Notes: a model not told the origin generated them from the letters alone. Positions 9,401 to 17,952 are shown, numbered from the stretch's first letter. The stretch is 64,000 bases of DNA from DASRDU01 sp035560235 (GCA_035560235.1 DATMAG010000127.1:1-64000); one strand, 5' to 3'. A program made the numbers and translations.

Positions 9401-11401
9401 GCGCAGCAGGCGACTGAACGCTTTCCGCTGATGCCGCGCATCTGGTATGACCTGGCGCTCGTGCATCAGGCGCAGCTTGATCGCGCAGGCGAAATCGAAG
9501 CGTTGCGCCAGGCGCTCAGCATCAGTCCCGGCTGGGGAATGGCCGCGCAGCAACTGGCCGATGTTTACATCCGCGAAGGCGAGTTGCCGCAAGCCAGGGA
9601 ACTGCTTGAACGCGCGACCACGCACACGCCGCTTGATCCGTACAATCACGGCTGCCTGGCTGATGTGCTGTGGAAGATGAACGAGCGCGAACAGGCGCTG
9701 GAGCGCGTGCGTCGGGCGGTGACGCTTGAGCCGGGTTATGACTGGGGCTGGCGCGCGCTGCGCGAATGGTCGAATCAGATGGATCGCGCTGAAGTCGCGG
9801 TTGAATGCGCCCGCGAAATCACGCGGCAGCGCAGCGGCGAGGCGCGGTCGTGGCTGATTCTGGCGCGCACGCTTGCAGGCGCAGAGACGCTCGATGAACG
9901 CCTCAACGCGCTTGACCGCGCAGCGGCGCTCAATCCGCGCTCAGCTGATGCGTACAGCCTGCGCGCTTATCTGCTGGCCGAAGTGAAACGCTGGGATGAA
10001 GCGCTCGCCGCCTGCCGCCCTGAAGTTTTCGGCAGTGAGCAGCCGACAGAATTGCGCAATGCGGCAGCGTGGATCGAAGCTGAACGCGGCAACCGCGAAG
10101 AGGCGATCAGTCAGATGAAAGCGCTGCTCGCTGACGAACCAGGCTATTACGCGGGCTGGAACCGGCTGGCCGACTGGCAGCGCGAAGCCGAAGCAAAGAC
10201 TGATTATCTTGAAGCGGCGCAGGCGATGGCGCGGCTGGCTCCGAACTATGCCATCGCGCTTGGTTATCTGGGCGATGCGCGGCTGACGAACAATGATCGC
10301 CGCGGCGCAAAGGAAGCCCTGCATCGCGCCATGATGCTCGACCCGGAATACGAATTTGCGAGCCGCACGCTCTTTGACCTTCAGCTTGAAGATAATGAAC
10401 TGAAGGATGCCGCCGGGACGCTTGAGTTTTTGCACAAATACATCGGCGGCAATGTCACGCGGCTGCGCGAAATCAGGCTCTCGCTCAAACGCGCTGAATT
10501 TGAGGCCGCGGCGGAACAGTTCCGCGACTTCTGTCTGTCGCCCGAAGCCGACAGCGATTATCTGGAAGCAGCGCTTGACGCCTCAACAGATAAACGCTGG
10601 CAGAAGCTGACCGGCAAGGTGCTTGATGAAGTGCTTGAGCACCCCGAAGCGAACGCGGAAGCGGGCGCGTTGTGGGTGCGCGGCAGACGGCTTTTCAGAT
10701 GTCGCTGGCGGCTGTGGCGGCTGCCGGAAAGCTGTCCGGCGTGGCGGCGCGCTTCAGAGGCCTGGCTGGAAGCTCTGGCCAATGCAAAGCTGAAGGACTG
10801 GATTCGCGTTTACGTTCGCAAACACCGCGAGGCGCTGCGCCGCCACGCCGATTCGTGGGGCGTGGTCTGTTACGCGCTGATGACGGCTGGTGATTACCGG
10901 GCGGCGGTGAAATGGGCCGCTGATTGGCAGCAGCGCGACGGCCTGCGTCCGTGGATGCTGTGGAATTACGCGCTCGCGCTGCGAAATCTGAAGCGGGATC
11001 GCGCCGCTTATGCCGTCAGCAAGCACGCGCTCACGCTGACGGAAGATCACCTGTCGAATGCGCACCGGCTGCTGGTCGTGCTCGATGACGCGCTGGCGGG
11101 CAATGTGGAGGTGGCGAAGGCGCAGTTTGATGAGATCGGTTCAGCAGGGCTGCGCGAATGGGACAGGTTTGTTTATGACCTGCTCGGCGCGCTCTTTGAT
11201 TTTCACGCCGACAGCAGCACGGGCGAGCAGCAGATCAGCCGACTGGTCGAACTTGCGCGTGAGACGAAATTCTTTGCCAGCAGTTCGGTCCTCGTCAGAG
11301 CGCATCGCCGGGTTGTTATGAACATTGCCAGAGCCGATGGCAGCGCGTCACGCACAGCGCGGGCTTTGCTTCAGCTTGGCTGGCTGCGGCTGCGGCGCTA
11401 A
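6431..11401 (+). CDS. Giant TPR protein with embedded C39-peptidase-like domain
   Basis: This 1656-residue protein is mostly degenerate tetratricopeptide repeats, recognisable by recurring A..W...AL.L.P and A...L..A patterns on both sides of an inserted globular domain. That domain (residues about 305-440) resembles a C39-type cysteine peptidase: Cys317 in MTCVPAT, His394 in NAHLQAVIGYD and Asp412 in RDPS have the spacing of the catalytic triad. The start is uncertain; the ATG at 6431 and one at 6443 are both possible and neither has a strong ribosome site. No signal peptide or transmembrane segment is apparent, so it is probably cytoplasmic. A terminator-like hairpin follows. A protein-processing scaffold is plausible but unproven. 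Confidence 0.8.
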   Translation: MCFAMISATDLGRISELYDQGLYLQAHAAAEKIGPFEQWEGTAARIMAGRLVRALGGEMRARRLLISAWRNDRSSGEACYYRARRIIEERGPLAAWQFMRAQGDELRDATARLQSDWLALHATVLGTLRDFDRAEQWLRRAEAIDPENPWVWVERATLMEAEDRYDEALAAAQWALELHPWFRAAVQDAGHLLILLDRDDEALALLKDASARMECAWIEAQLAHLQFELGQYEEARQSLERYRQLSPLLEKPQEQWLNGRLSDLAYLCGDDESALKYAAASEHPFFKIVSERMREADANARRVQLPVGFVRQHHMTCVPATLSTISRFWQKPADHLSVAEAICYDGTPAHSERKWAEDNGWAVREFRVNQDDAVALIDRGVVFTLTTVDPGNAHLQAVIGYDTRRGTLLVRDPSVRSVGEMATKEMLERYCATGPRGMAMVPQEKAALLDGLSLQESEAYDQLYEVQQALAAHDRERAGEIVAAMTEAAADHRLTLQAQWAVASYDADQSRLLAVVEKLLAQFPDDINLKLAKSSFLRALARRDERIEFLRSICAGKDSDPLFWQQYAQELSDDAREHPRALRLLRRALRHRPLEAGNYHLLANILWQQRRFDAALELYRFAACLKDTDEGFVRSYFIASRHLKQTGAALEFLASRFRRFGKRSSAPARTLFQAREMVGQEVAALDALRDGMQLRPDDGELLLFAADAFARQGDFATASSLLAKAEGKASRSDWLRTAAAIAVYRGELNEALTLWRQVGEAEPMAIDVSRYVAQLLAETEKPEAAIEYLRQKAERFPHNYALHQLLVEWLRDDPAEAETALRQLIEIDPADAWARRELAMTLCRQRKFAEGFAEIEIARELDPQEPSYYCVLGRLQADSGRIDEAKTSYRQAIQLSVDTDYAINQLMALSATAQERRAELEFIRQELMRQVMFGDGLLAWRDQARGTLEPEECLTLLKAALAARPDLWQSWSAVTGQLVELQRPDEALAHAQQATERFPLMPRIWYDLALVHQAQLDRAGEIEALRQALSISPGWGMAAQQLADVYIREGELPQARELLERATTHTPLDPYNHGCLADVLWKMNEREQALERVRRAVTLEPGYDWGWRALREWSNQMDRAEVAVECAREITRQRSGEARSWLILARTLAGAETLDERLNALDRAAALNPRSADAYSLRAYLLAEVKRWDEALAACRPEVFGSEQPTELRNAAAWIEAERGNREEAISQMKALLADEPGYYAGWNRLADWQREAEAKTDYLEAAQAMARLAPNYAIALGYLGDARLTNNDRRGAKEALHRAMMLDPEYEFASRTLFDLQLEDNELKDAAGTLEFLHKYIGGNVTRLREIRLSLKRAEFEAAAEQFRDFCLSPEADSDYLEAALDASTDKRWQKLTGKVLDEVLEHPEANAEAGALWVRGRRLFRCRWRLWRLPESCPAWRRASEAWLEALANAKLKDWIRVYVRKHREALRRHADSWGVVCYALMTAGDYRAAVKWAADWQQRDGLRPWMLWNYALALRNLKRDRAAYAVSKHALTLTEDHLSNAHRLLVVLDDALAGNVEVAKAQFDEIGSAGLREWDRFVYDLLGALFDFHADSSTGEQQISRLVELARETKFFASSSVLVRAHRRVVMNIARADGSASRTARALLQLGWLRLRR

Positions 11402-11414
11402 ATGGAAAAGAGAA

Positions 11415-11450
11415 AGCAGCGCGGGTTTTGCGACTCGCGCTGCTCTTTTC
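11415..11450. terminator. Terminator hairpin between convergent TPR and lemA-like genes
   Basis: Bases 11415-11423 (agcagcgcg) are the exact complement of 11436-11444, followed by cttttc on the plus strand. A-rich sequence on the other side (gaaaagagaaa) gives a T-rich tail on the minus strand. It lies between convergent genes and could serve both. Confidence 0.65.
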
Positions 11451-11471
11451 GCTGGCCGTCAGCCTGTCTGA

Positions 11472-12107
11472 TTACTTGCTGAAATCCACCTTTGGCGCCT
11501 GCCGCGCGCCTTCGTCGGCCTTGAAATAAGGCTTCTCCTGAAAGTTCAGAAAGCTGGCAATGATCACGGTCGGGAACTTGTTGCGGGTTGTGTTGTAATC
11601 CTGCACGGCCTGGTTGTAATCGCGGCGCGCAACAGCCAGGCGATTCTCGGTTCCGGCCAGTTCATCCTGCAATTTCATAAAACTCTCGTTCGATTTGAGC
11701 TGCGGATAATTTTCGGTGAGCGAAAGAAACCGACCGCCCGTGCCGAGAATGCCGCCGCCGGACGGAATCAGTTGGGCCTCACGCATGGCCTGGCTCAGTT
11801 TGTTATCGGCGTTGATCTTGTCTTCGGTCGAGCTGTTCGGGTTCTGGAGCGTCGAGAGCAGTTGCGAACGCGCCTGAGCGATATTGGTAAAGACTTTTTC
11901 TTCGAGGCCCGCGATGCCTTTCACTGTCGCCACGATATTCGGAATCAGATCGGCGCGGCGCTGCATCTGGTTTTCGACCTGCGCCCACTGTGCGTCAACG
12001 TTCTGCTTTTTTGTCGTCAGCGTGTTGTACCCGCTCACGCCGCTGCCGAAGATGATGATGCCGAGCAGCACGATAATACCAATGATGACCAAAGCTGCTT
12101 TTCCCAT
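11472..12107 (-). CDS. LemA family protein
   Basis: The 211-residue product has one N-terminal transmembrane helix (ALVIIGIIVLLGIIIFGSG) followed by the LemA helical domain, with the signature around residues 35-60 (NVDAQWAQVENQMQRRADLI) and the later ENYPQLKSNESF motif. LemA proteins are envelope proteins usually encoded beside a TPM-domain gene; their biochemical role is not settled. AGGAGG lies just upstream of the start. It is the third gene of a minus-strand cluster with a nucleotidyltransferase-like gene and a TPM gene. Confidence 0.92.
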   Translation of the reverse strand: MGKAALVIIGIIVLLGIIIFGSGVSGYNTLTTKKQNVDAQWAQVENQMQRRADLIPNIVATVKGIAGLEEKVFTNIAQARSQLLSTLQNPNSSTEDKINADNKLSQAMREAQLIPSGGGILGTGGRFLSLTENYPQLKSNESFMKLQDELAGTENRLAVARRDYNQAVQDYNTTRNKFPTVIIASFLNFQEKPYFKADEGARQAPKVDFSK

Positions 12108-12176
12108 AATCTCCTCCTGTCTGATTGAGAACGTCAGCAGCGCGGCTGCTGAAATTCGGTCAATGGTTCTGGATTC

Positions 12177-12884
12177 TCACCCGATCCGGTCAATTGCCGT
12201 CACCACCCGCGCAAGGCAGTTGAGATAATCTGCAAACAAATCCTCCGCTTCAGGTTCAAGCAGTGTCACAGGTTCATTCCGCAGCCGCAGCACGCGCTCA
12301 ACTGGCGCGGTGTCGAAATTCAGGCGCGCGCCGACGCGGGCGATCACTGCGCGCCGGTCAAGCGGAGCCTCTTCACCGAGCATTTCGAGCATCGGGCGGA
12401 AGTAATGGACAAAGGTGATGACGCTGTCGGTCATCAGTTTCACCAGACTTTCAGCCGATTCTCTCGCGGGCAGGTACAGGCCGCGCAGCCTGAGCAGCTT
12501 GCCGCGCAGTTCGTGTTCAAGCTGCCAGCGCAGACTGGCGGCTGAAACTTCCACGTCCCTGAGCAGGTCGCGCCCGTGAAGCACCCGGTAAGCGCGCTTC
12601 ATCTGCCCGAACTCAATCGGAAACACATCCAGCGAGCCGTTGAATTCAGCGAGTGTGAAATAAACCGGCAGTTGAAAGCCCTGCCCGACCCACCAGCGGG
12701 CGACGGGCTGCGCCTGGCGCAACGCTTCAACCGGCAGCGCCGCACAGACCACCAGCACGCGGTAATCCGAGGGCCTGGCGCTTTCACCTGTGACTACCGC
12801 CGAACCGTGCAGGATTACTGCAATCAGTTCGTCACGGTGCGCCTGCACCAGCCGCCTGACCAGTTCATCAAATTTTTCGTTCAT
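12177..12884 (-). CDS. Nucleotidyltransferase-fold protein between LemA and TPM genes
   Basis: This 235-residue protein begins with a Pol-beta-type nucleotidyltransferase motif: LHGSAVVTGESARPSDYRVL near residues 24-43. The canonical second catalytic acid of the DxD pair is Arg here (SDYR instead of SDID), so activity may be lost or altered. The rest is helical, with no recognised partner domain. The frame is open back to 13064, but that part is only the antisense-rich glycine tail of the TPM gene. The ATG at 12884 begins a normal N-terminus 43 bases after the TPM stop. Placement between TPM and LemA suggests an envelope-linked role, which is inference. Confidence 0.75.
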   Translation of the reverse strand: MNEKFDELVRRLVQAHRDELIAVILHGSAVVTGESARPSDYRVLVVCAALPVEALRQAQPVARWWVGQGFQLPVYFTLAEFNGSLDVFPIEFGQMKRAYRVLHGRDLLRDVEVSAASLRWQLEHELRGKLLRLRGLYLPARESAESLVKLMTDSVITFVHYFRPMLEMLGEEAPLDRRAVIARVGARLNFDTAPVERVLRLRNEPVTLLEPEAEDLFADYLNCLARVVTAIDRIG

Positions 12885-12927
12885 TGCTCGTCCCGGAACC
12901 GGAAGCTGAATTTTCAGGTGCCGCGCA

Positions 12928-13767
12928 TCACCAACTGTCACTCGCACCGCCGCCCCCGCTGCTGCCGCCGCCAAAGCCGCCCCATCCGACACCGCCGCTG
13001 CTCCAGCCACCGCCACCGCCGCTGCTGCCCCACGAACCACCGCCGAAACCGCCGCCGCCGCCATTGAAGATCATCGGCCAGCCGACCCAGTGCCCGCCGC
13101 CCGGCCTGCCGCGTCCGCCACCACCACGTCGCACTGCGCGAACAACAATCAGAAAGAAAATCACCACGAAAGCGACAAAAATCAGGGATAAAACCGGGTT
13201 CGGTTCAGCAGTATCCGTCGGCTGCCGATAAGCGTACTGAGGGTCATCGCCCGCGAGCGTGATGCCCCATTTTTCAGCAAGTGTCGCGACGATGGTTCTG
13301 ACGCCATTCGTGATTGCCTGCCCGTATTGCCCCTGCTGCAGATCAGGGCGCATTCGCCGGATCATCTCTCCGGCGAGTCCGTCCGGGATGTCGCCTTCCA
13401 GACCGTAACCGACCTCGAGCCGGGTCTTGCGGTCACCGATGACGACAAGCAGCAGCGCCCCCTTGTCCTTGTTCGGCCCTGTCTTCTGCCCAATGCCCCA
13501 CGCCCGGTAAAGATTGTTCGCATATTCCTCAAGCGGCTGCCCTTCGAGCGACCGGATCGTGACGACAGCGATCTGTGCGCCGGATTTGTTTTCAAAGTCG
13601 AGCAGGTATTTTTCCAGCCGCTCTTCGTCCGGCTGGTCAATTACGTCGGCAAAATCGTTGACGTGGCCGCGATACGGGGGGAACTTTTGGGGCTGTGCCA
13701 GCGTGTACAGACAGGCGCACAGGATGACCGCAGGCAGAATCAGCGCTGACTTCACCGGAAGTCTCAT
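12928..13767 (-). CDS. TPM domain-containing secreted membrane protein
   Basis: The 279-residue product has a signal peptide, a TPM domain (residues about 30-165, beginning GHVNDFADVIDQPDEERLEKY and containing the KDKGALLLVVIGDRKTRLEV segment), a transmembrane helix (NPVLSLIFVAFVVIFFLIVV) and a C-terminal tail of about 60 residues made mainly of Gly, Ser and Trp. This is the standard layout of the family that accompanies LemA; plant and bacterial members have been linked to phosphatase activity or membrane-protein repair. An in-frame GTG at 13776 is an alternative start; neither start has a clear Shine-Dalgarno sequence. Confidence 0.9.
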   Translation of the reverse strand: MRLPVKSALILPAVILCACLYTLAQPQKFPPYRGHVNDFADVIDQPDEERLEKYLLDFENKSGAQIAVVTIRSLEGQPLEEYANNLYRAWGIGQKTGPNKDKGALLLVVIGDRKTRLEVGYGLEGDIPDGLAGEMIRRMRPDLQQGQYGQAITNGVRTIVATLAEKWGITLAGDDPQYAYRQPTDTAEPNPVLSLIFVAFVVIFFLIVVRAVRRGGGGRGRPGGGHWVGWPMIFNGGGGGFGGGSWGSSGGGGGWSSGGVGWGGFGGGSSGGGGASDSW

Positions 13768-13880
13768 CGAGCGCACTTATACCCTGGCCCCTGCTGACGG
13801 TCAACGAACCCCCGATTTTGTCATTCGGAAATGTCTTCAGGGCGAGCTGCCGCCCCTGGCAGCGAGGCTGGGATTCAGGT

Positions 13881-13909
13881 TTGACTTGATGGTATGTAAA
13901 AGTTACAAT
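13881..13909 (+). promoter_or_regulatory. Sigma70-type promoter for the lytic transglycosylase gene
   Basis: TTGACT at 13881-13886 and TACAAT at 13904-13909 are separated by 17 bases. They lie in the divergent gap between the TPM gene and the plus-strand lytic transglycosylase gene and would leave a leader of about 125 bases. Confidence 0.6.
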
Positions 13910-14041
13910 GCCGCGCGTCGTGCGCGTTTCCAAAAGCGTCACAATGCATGTTTGGTCTTCAAAACATTCATCCCGCGTGGTCACTGGTCAGAATAATTCC
14001 CACGTTTAATTGCTATCGTAAATCTGGAGGAAATACGACTA

Positions 14042-15781
14042 ATGCTGAAGCTCAGATCATTACCTTTGGCTGAAAGCCTCTTAGCCGTCTGCCTCGGTAT
14101 CGCATTCTCTTCATCGTCATTCGCTCAGGGCCGGGTGCCGGTTTCGGGCGCTCCCGGCGTTTCTGCCGAAGTCCAGCAGCGCAACAGCGAGATCCAGAAA
14201 ATCATGGATCGCGCTGACGAGCGTTTTCAGGCTGGCGAAGAACAGTTCAAAAAAGGCGATTACCAGCAGGCCCGCCGCGCCTATGACCGGGCGGTGGACA
14301 TCATTCTTGAATCAGGCGTTGACGTCCGCAGCGATGCCCGCCTGCAGCAGTATTACCAGAAGCTGGTCGAACAGATCTTCCAGCGCCAGGTCGCGCTGCT
14401 CAAACTGGAACCGAATGGTTCATCCCAGGCTGCCGAAACCGGCTTTGTTTCTCAGGTTATTCAGACCGATGAGCCGAAGCAGCCTGTCGGCAAGCGCGGC
14501 TTTGGTGATCAAACCTACACCGCCTCACCGCTCGATGAACTCGCCAAAATCAAACTGACGGAAGATGAAACCAAGGGCGCTACAGATGATGTCGTCCAGA
14601 GCGCCGTCAGTTCCGCCCGGCTCGATTTCAGGTTCAAGCCGAATGCGCTGGTGCAGAGTTACATCAACTATTATATGGGTCGTGGCCGGGTCACGATGGA
14701 ATCGGGCCTGCGCCGCTCAGGACGTTATATGGCGCTCGCTCGCCGTATCTTCAAGGAAGAAGGCGTGCCGCAGGATCTGGCCTGGCTCGGTCAGGTCGAA
14801 AGCGCCTGGTCACCCTTTGCCCGCTCCTGGGCGGCGGCCGTCGGCCTGTGGCAGTTCATTCCCGGAACCGGAGCGCGCTACGATCTGCGTCAGGATTACT
14901 GGGTTGATGAACGGATGAGTTATGAAAAGGCCACCCGCGCCTCGGCCCGTTATCTGAAGTGGCTGGCCAATCGCTACGCCGGAAACTGGGAACTGGCGAT
15001 GGCGGCTTACAACTCCGGCGAAGGCAACGTTGACCGCGCCATTGCCCGGTCAGGTTACGCTGATTTCTGGGAAATTTATCAGCGCGGGCTGCTGCCGCTT
15101 GAAACCCGCAACTACGTGCCGAACATCCTCGCCACGATCATCATCGCCAAGGATCCTGAAAAGTACGGCTTCAAGGTCAAACCCGATCCGCCGCTCGCTT
15201 ATGACACTGTGGTTGTGAACAATTCGGTTGACCTGAAACTTGTCGCCGATGCCTGCGACGTGCAGCACGAGTATGTGCTGGCGCTCAACCCTGAACTCAA
15301 GCGCGGTCAGACTCCGCCGGGCATTCCGCATCCGCTGCGTGTGCCGGTCAAATGCGGGCGTCAGTTGCAGGCGACGCTGAAGCTGATTCCGCCCGACAAA
15401 CGCACACAGTGGCGGCTGATGTCAGCGCAGGCCGATGACACCTTTGAAACGATTGCCCGCCGTACGGGCGTTTCTGAAACGACGCTCTCTGCCATCAATG
15501 GCGGCGAACTGAAACCAGGTCAGAAAGTGATTGTCCCGCTTGGCAGCGGCGGACTGCGCAATGTTGCATCGGTCTCACCGCGCGCGGCGGCTCCCGGCAC
15601 GACCGCGGCAGCCGGTTCCGTGAAGATCGTTGCTTACACGGTCAAGGCAGGCGATACGCTGACTGACATTGCGGCGCGTTACAGCGTCTCGGCGCGTGAC
15701 CTCGCGGCACTCAATCACCTCAGCCCGAACACGCGGCTGCGCGCCGGTCAGGTCATCAGGGTGCAGACCCGCGCCAGGTAA
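14042..15781 (+). CDS. MltD-like lytic transglycosylase with two LysM domains
   Basis: This 579-residue exported enzyme cleaves the MurNAc-GlcNAc bond of peptidoglycan to give anhydro ends. It has a signal peptide (ending near SFAQG), an alpha-helical N-terminal region, an SLT domain at about residues 235-375 with catalytic Glu253 in QVESAWSPFA followed by GLWQFIPGTG and MAAYNSGEGNV, and two LysM peptidoglycan-binding modules near residues 455-500 and 530-576. GGAGG is placed 12 bases before the ATG. A strong terminator follows. It is transcribed alone, divergently from the TPM cluster. Confidence 0.93.
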   Translation: MLKLRSLPLAESLLAVCLGIAFSSSSFAQGRVPVSGAPGVSAEVQQRNSEIQKIMDRADERFQAGEEQFKKGDYQQARRAYDRAVDIILESGVDVRSDARLQQYYQKLVEQIFQRQVALLKLEPNGSSQAAETGFVSQVIQTDEPKQPVGKRGFGDQTYTASPLDELAKIKLTEDETKGATDDVVQSAVSSARLDFRFKPNALVQSYINYYMGRGRVTMESGLRRSGRYMALARRIFKEEGVPQDLAWLGQVESAWSPFARSWAAAVGLWQFIPGTGARYDLRQDYWVDERMSYEKATRASARYLKWLANRYAGNWELAMAAYNSGEGNVDRAIARSGYADFWEIYQRGLLPLETRNYVPNILATIIIAKDPEKYGFKVKPDPPLAYDTVVVNNSVDLKLVADACDVQHEYVLALNPELKRGQTPPGIPHPLRVPVKCGRQLQATLKLIPPDKRTQWRLMSAQADDTFETIARRTGVSETTLSAINGGELKPGQKVIVPLGSGGLRNVASVSPRAAAPGTTAAAGSVKIVAYTVKAGDTLTDIAARYSVSARDLAALNHLSPNTRLRAGQVIRVQTRAR

Positions 15782-15849
15782 CAGACAGACGAAGAGCTGA
15801 AACTTTCACTCTTCGTATATTGCCTGACTCGCAGCATCGTTTTATATTC

Positions 15850-15885
15850 AGGCAGCGAAGCCCGATGAGCTTCGCTGCCTTTTTC
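15850..15885 (+). terminator. Rho-independent terminator after the lytic transglycosylase gene
   Basis: Arms 15850-15861 (aggcagcgaagc) and 15869-15880 pair perfectly over 12 bases with a seven-base loop, followed directly by a run of T. Confidence 0.85.
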
Positions 15886-15954
15886 ATTCAGCCATAACCA
15901 TCACGGCCTCGCGTTCCTCGCTCTTCACCGAAGCCTTAGCCCCGGAGGTCTGAC

Positions 15955-17502
15955 TTGCTTTTCAAAACTCACAGCGCCGCTGTTTACGGCATTGATGCTG
16001 AACTGGTCGAAATCGAAGTTGATCTGACACCCCGCGCCGGAGATTCACAGCACGAAACCATCGTCACCGTCGTTGGTCTGCCCGATCTGGCCGTCCGCGA
16101 GAGCCGCGAACGCATTCGCGCCGCGATCAACAACAGCGGATTTTTCTTTCCCGTTTACAAAACCACGATCAACCTTGCGCCTGCCGATGTGAAAAAGGAA
16201 GGTTCGGCCTTTGACCTGCCGATTGCCGTCGGCATTCTGGGCGCAAACGGCGACCTGAAGCGCGAAAATCTGGATGACACGATGCTGGTTGGCGAACTGG
16301 CGCTCGATGGCCGCGTGCGGGCGATTCGCGGCGCGCTGCCGATTGCCGTGGCGGCCCGGCAGCGCGGTTTCAAACGGCTGCTGATTCCGGCTGAAAATGC
16401 GCGTGAGGCGGCGGTCGTCGAAGGGCTGGATGTTTATCCGGTCAGCGACCTGCGCGAAGTCATGACGCTGCTCAATGCCGAGCAGATGCCGGAACCGCTG
16501 CGCGTGGATATTGCCTCGCTGCTCAGCGATGCCGATCAGTACCCGGTTGACTTCCGCGAAGTGCGTGGTCAGATGCACGCCAAGCGCGCCATCGAAGTTG
16601 CAACTGCCGGGGGCCACAACATTCTGATGATCGGCCCGCCCGGTTCCGGCAAGACGATGCTGGCCAAACGCATTCCAACGATTCTGCCGCCAATCACTTT
16701 TGCCGAAGCTCTCGAAACCACCAAGATTCACAGCGTCGCGGGGCTGACAAGTTCCGGCGGCCTGCTGACGACAAGGCCATTTCGCGCGCCGCATCACACT
16801 ATCTCTGACGCCGGCCTGATTGGCGGCGGCGCAGTTCCGCGACCCGGCGAAGTCAGTCTGGCACATCACGGCGTGCTGTTTCTCGACGAACTGCCCGAAT
16901 TTGAGCGCAACGTGCTTGAAGTGCTGCGCCAGCCGCTCGAAGACCACCAGGTCACGATCAGCCGCGCCGCAATGTCGCTGACCTTTCCTTCAAGCTTTAT
17001 GCTGATTGCGGCGATGAATCCCTGCCCGTGTGGTTTCTTCAACGACCCGACCCGCGAATGCAAATGTACACCGATGCAGATTCAGCGGTATATTTCAAGA
17101 ATCTCCGGCCCGCTGCTTGACCGCATTGATATTCACGTTGACGTTCCGGCGGTGAAGGTGCGCGAACTTTCAGAGCAGGAAGCATCGGAAGGCTCTGCCG
17201 AAATCCGCGAGCGCGTCAACCGGGCGCGCCGGATTCAGCAGGAACGCTTTGCCGGTGAAAAGGTCTTCTGCAACGCACAGATGACGCCGCGCCTGATTCG
17301 CAAACACTGCCAGCTTCAGCCTGCCACGCAGCAGATGCTTGAACGCGCGATCAACAAATGGGGCCTTTCGGCGCGGGCTTATGACCGGATTCTCAAAGTC
17401 AGCCGCACGCTGGCCGATCTGGAAGAATCAGCCCAGGTGCTTGAGCAGCATATTTCAGAAGCGGTGCAATACCGGACGCTGGATCGTAATTTCTGGCAAT
17501 AA
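15955..17502 (+). CDS. comM: YifB/ComM family AAA+ ATPase
   Basis: The 515-residue protein has the ComM order: an N-terminal Lon-protease-like S5 fold, a central Mg-chelatase-type AAA+ domain (Walker A GPPGSGKTML from residue 227, Walker B VLFLDELPEF, Cys cluster CPCGFFNDPTRECKC) and a C-terminal Mg-chelatase helical domain. In competent bacteria ComM is a hexameric helicase that extends branch migration during natural transformation. The start is TTG at 15955 with GGAGG six bases upstream; translation from there gives the conserved LFKTHSAAVYGIDA beginning. A diverged copy of its last 70 bases lies at 19220-19289. Confidence 0.93.
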   Translation: MLFKTHSAAVYGIDAELVEIEVDLTPRAGDSQHETIVTVVGLPDLAVRESRERIRAAINNSGFFFPVYKTTINLAPADVKKEGSAFDLPIAVGILGANGDLKRENLDDTMLVGELALDGRVRAIRGALPIAVAARQRGFKRLLIPAENAREAAVVEGLDVYPVSDLREVMTLLNAEQMPEPLRVDIASLLSDADQYPVDFREVRGQMHAKRAIEVATAGGHNILMIGPPGSGKTMLAKRIPTILPPITFAEALETTKIHSVAGLTSSGGLLTTRPFRAPHHTISDAGLIGGGAVPRPGEVSLAHHGVLFLDELPEFERNVLEVLRQPLEDHQVTISRAAMSLTFPSSFMLIAAMNPCPCGFFNDPTRECKCTPMQIQRYISRISGPLLDRIDIHVDVPAVKVRELSEQEASEGSAEIRERVNRARRIQQERFAGEKVFCNAQMTPRLIRKHCQLQPATQQMLERAINKWGLSARAYDRILKVSRTLADLEESAQVLEQHISEAVQYRTLDRNFWQ

Positions 17503-17503
17503 A
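17434..17503 (+). repeat. comM 3' end, left copy of a 70-bp direct repeat
   Basis: These bases encode the C-terminus of ComM and its stop codon. They match 19220-19289 at 59 of 70 positions without gaps. The 1.7 kb between the two copies holds a radical SAM remnant, a small basic ORF, a small membrane ORF and an RRM gene. Confidence 0.8.
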
Positions 17504-17541
17504 CGAACTGGCAGAAAAAGGGACGAGTTATTTCTGCGCCT

Positions 17542-17952
17542 TCAGCCTGACGGTGCGGCTTCCTCGCCAGCGCCGGTCAGTTTGCGAAGGTGATGGCCCA
17601 TGGCATCCAGCCGCATTGCTTCGGCAAATTTATCCCGGTGCCTGAACATGACACGGCGCAGGTAGCGCCAGAACTCACTCCGCTCAGAGTCGAGGATACC
17701 GAGCGACACAATGATTCGGACCAGCGTCAGCAGGTCGTCAGGCAGATGGCGGCTGCGCGGTTCTGGCGTCTCCGCGATGACACGTTCCAGACAATTGAGC
17801 GCCCGCTGGTAATATTCGCCCGAACTGTAAATGGTGCGCAGGATTGAGCGATAACCCGCCATCAGCCGCACGGCATCCATCCGGGGAATGAAATTGAGCG
17901 AACCATCCGTAGGCAGTTCGCCCGAATTGTCCAGGTCAGGCATCTGCGTCAT
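17542..17952 (-). pseudogene. C-terminal remnant of a B12-binding radical SAM protein (DUF4070-like)
   Basis: The reading frame is open from 17994, and the recognisable part begins at the ATG at 17952 (136 residues). It resembles only the DUF4070 tail of B12-dependent radical SAM proteins: the segment TDGSLNFIPRMD, then LMAGYRSILRTIYSSGEYYQR. The cobalamin-binding and radical SAM domains, including the CxxxCxxC motif, are absent upstream. The start overlaps the end of the small ORF at 17936-18115. I call it a truncated gene; it could still be expressed as a small protein. Confidence 0.6.

Noticed and set aside
12884..13231. Pro-rich plus-strand ORFs and an Ala-rich extension of the nucleotidyltransferase frame over the TPM tail.
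   Set aside because: Both are other-frame readings of the glycine codon repeats encoding the TPM C-terminus.
16045..16947. A 300-codon minus-strand ORF opposite comM.
   Set aside because: Antisense shadow; comM motifs on the plus strand are unambiguous.
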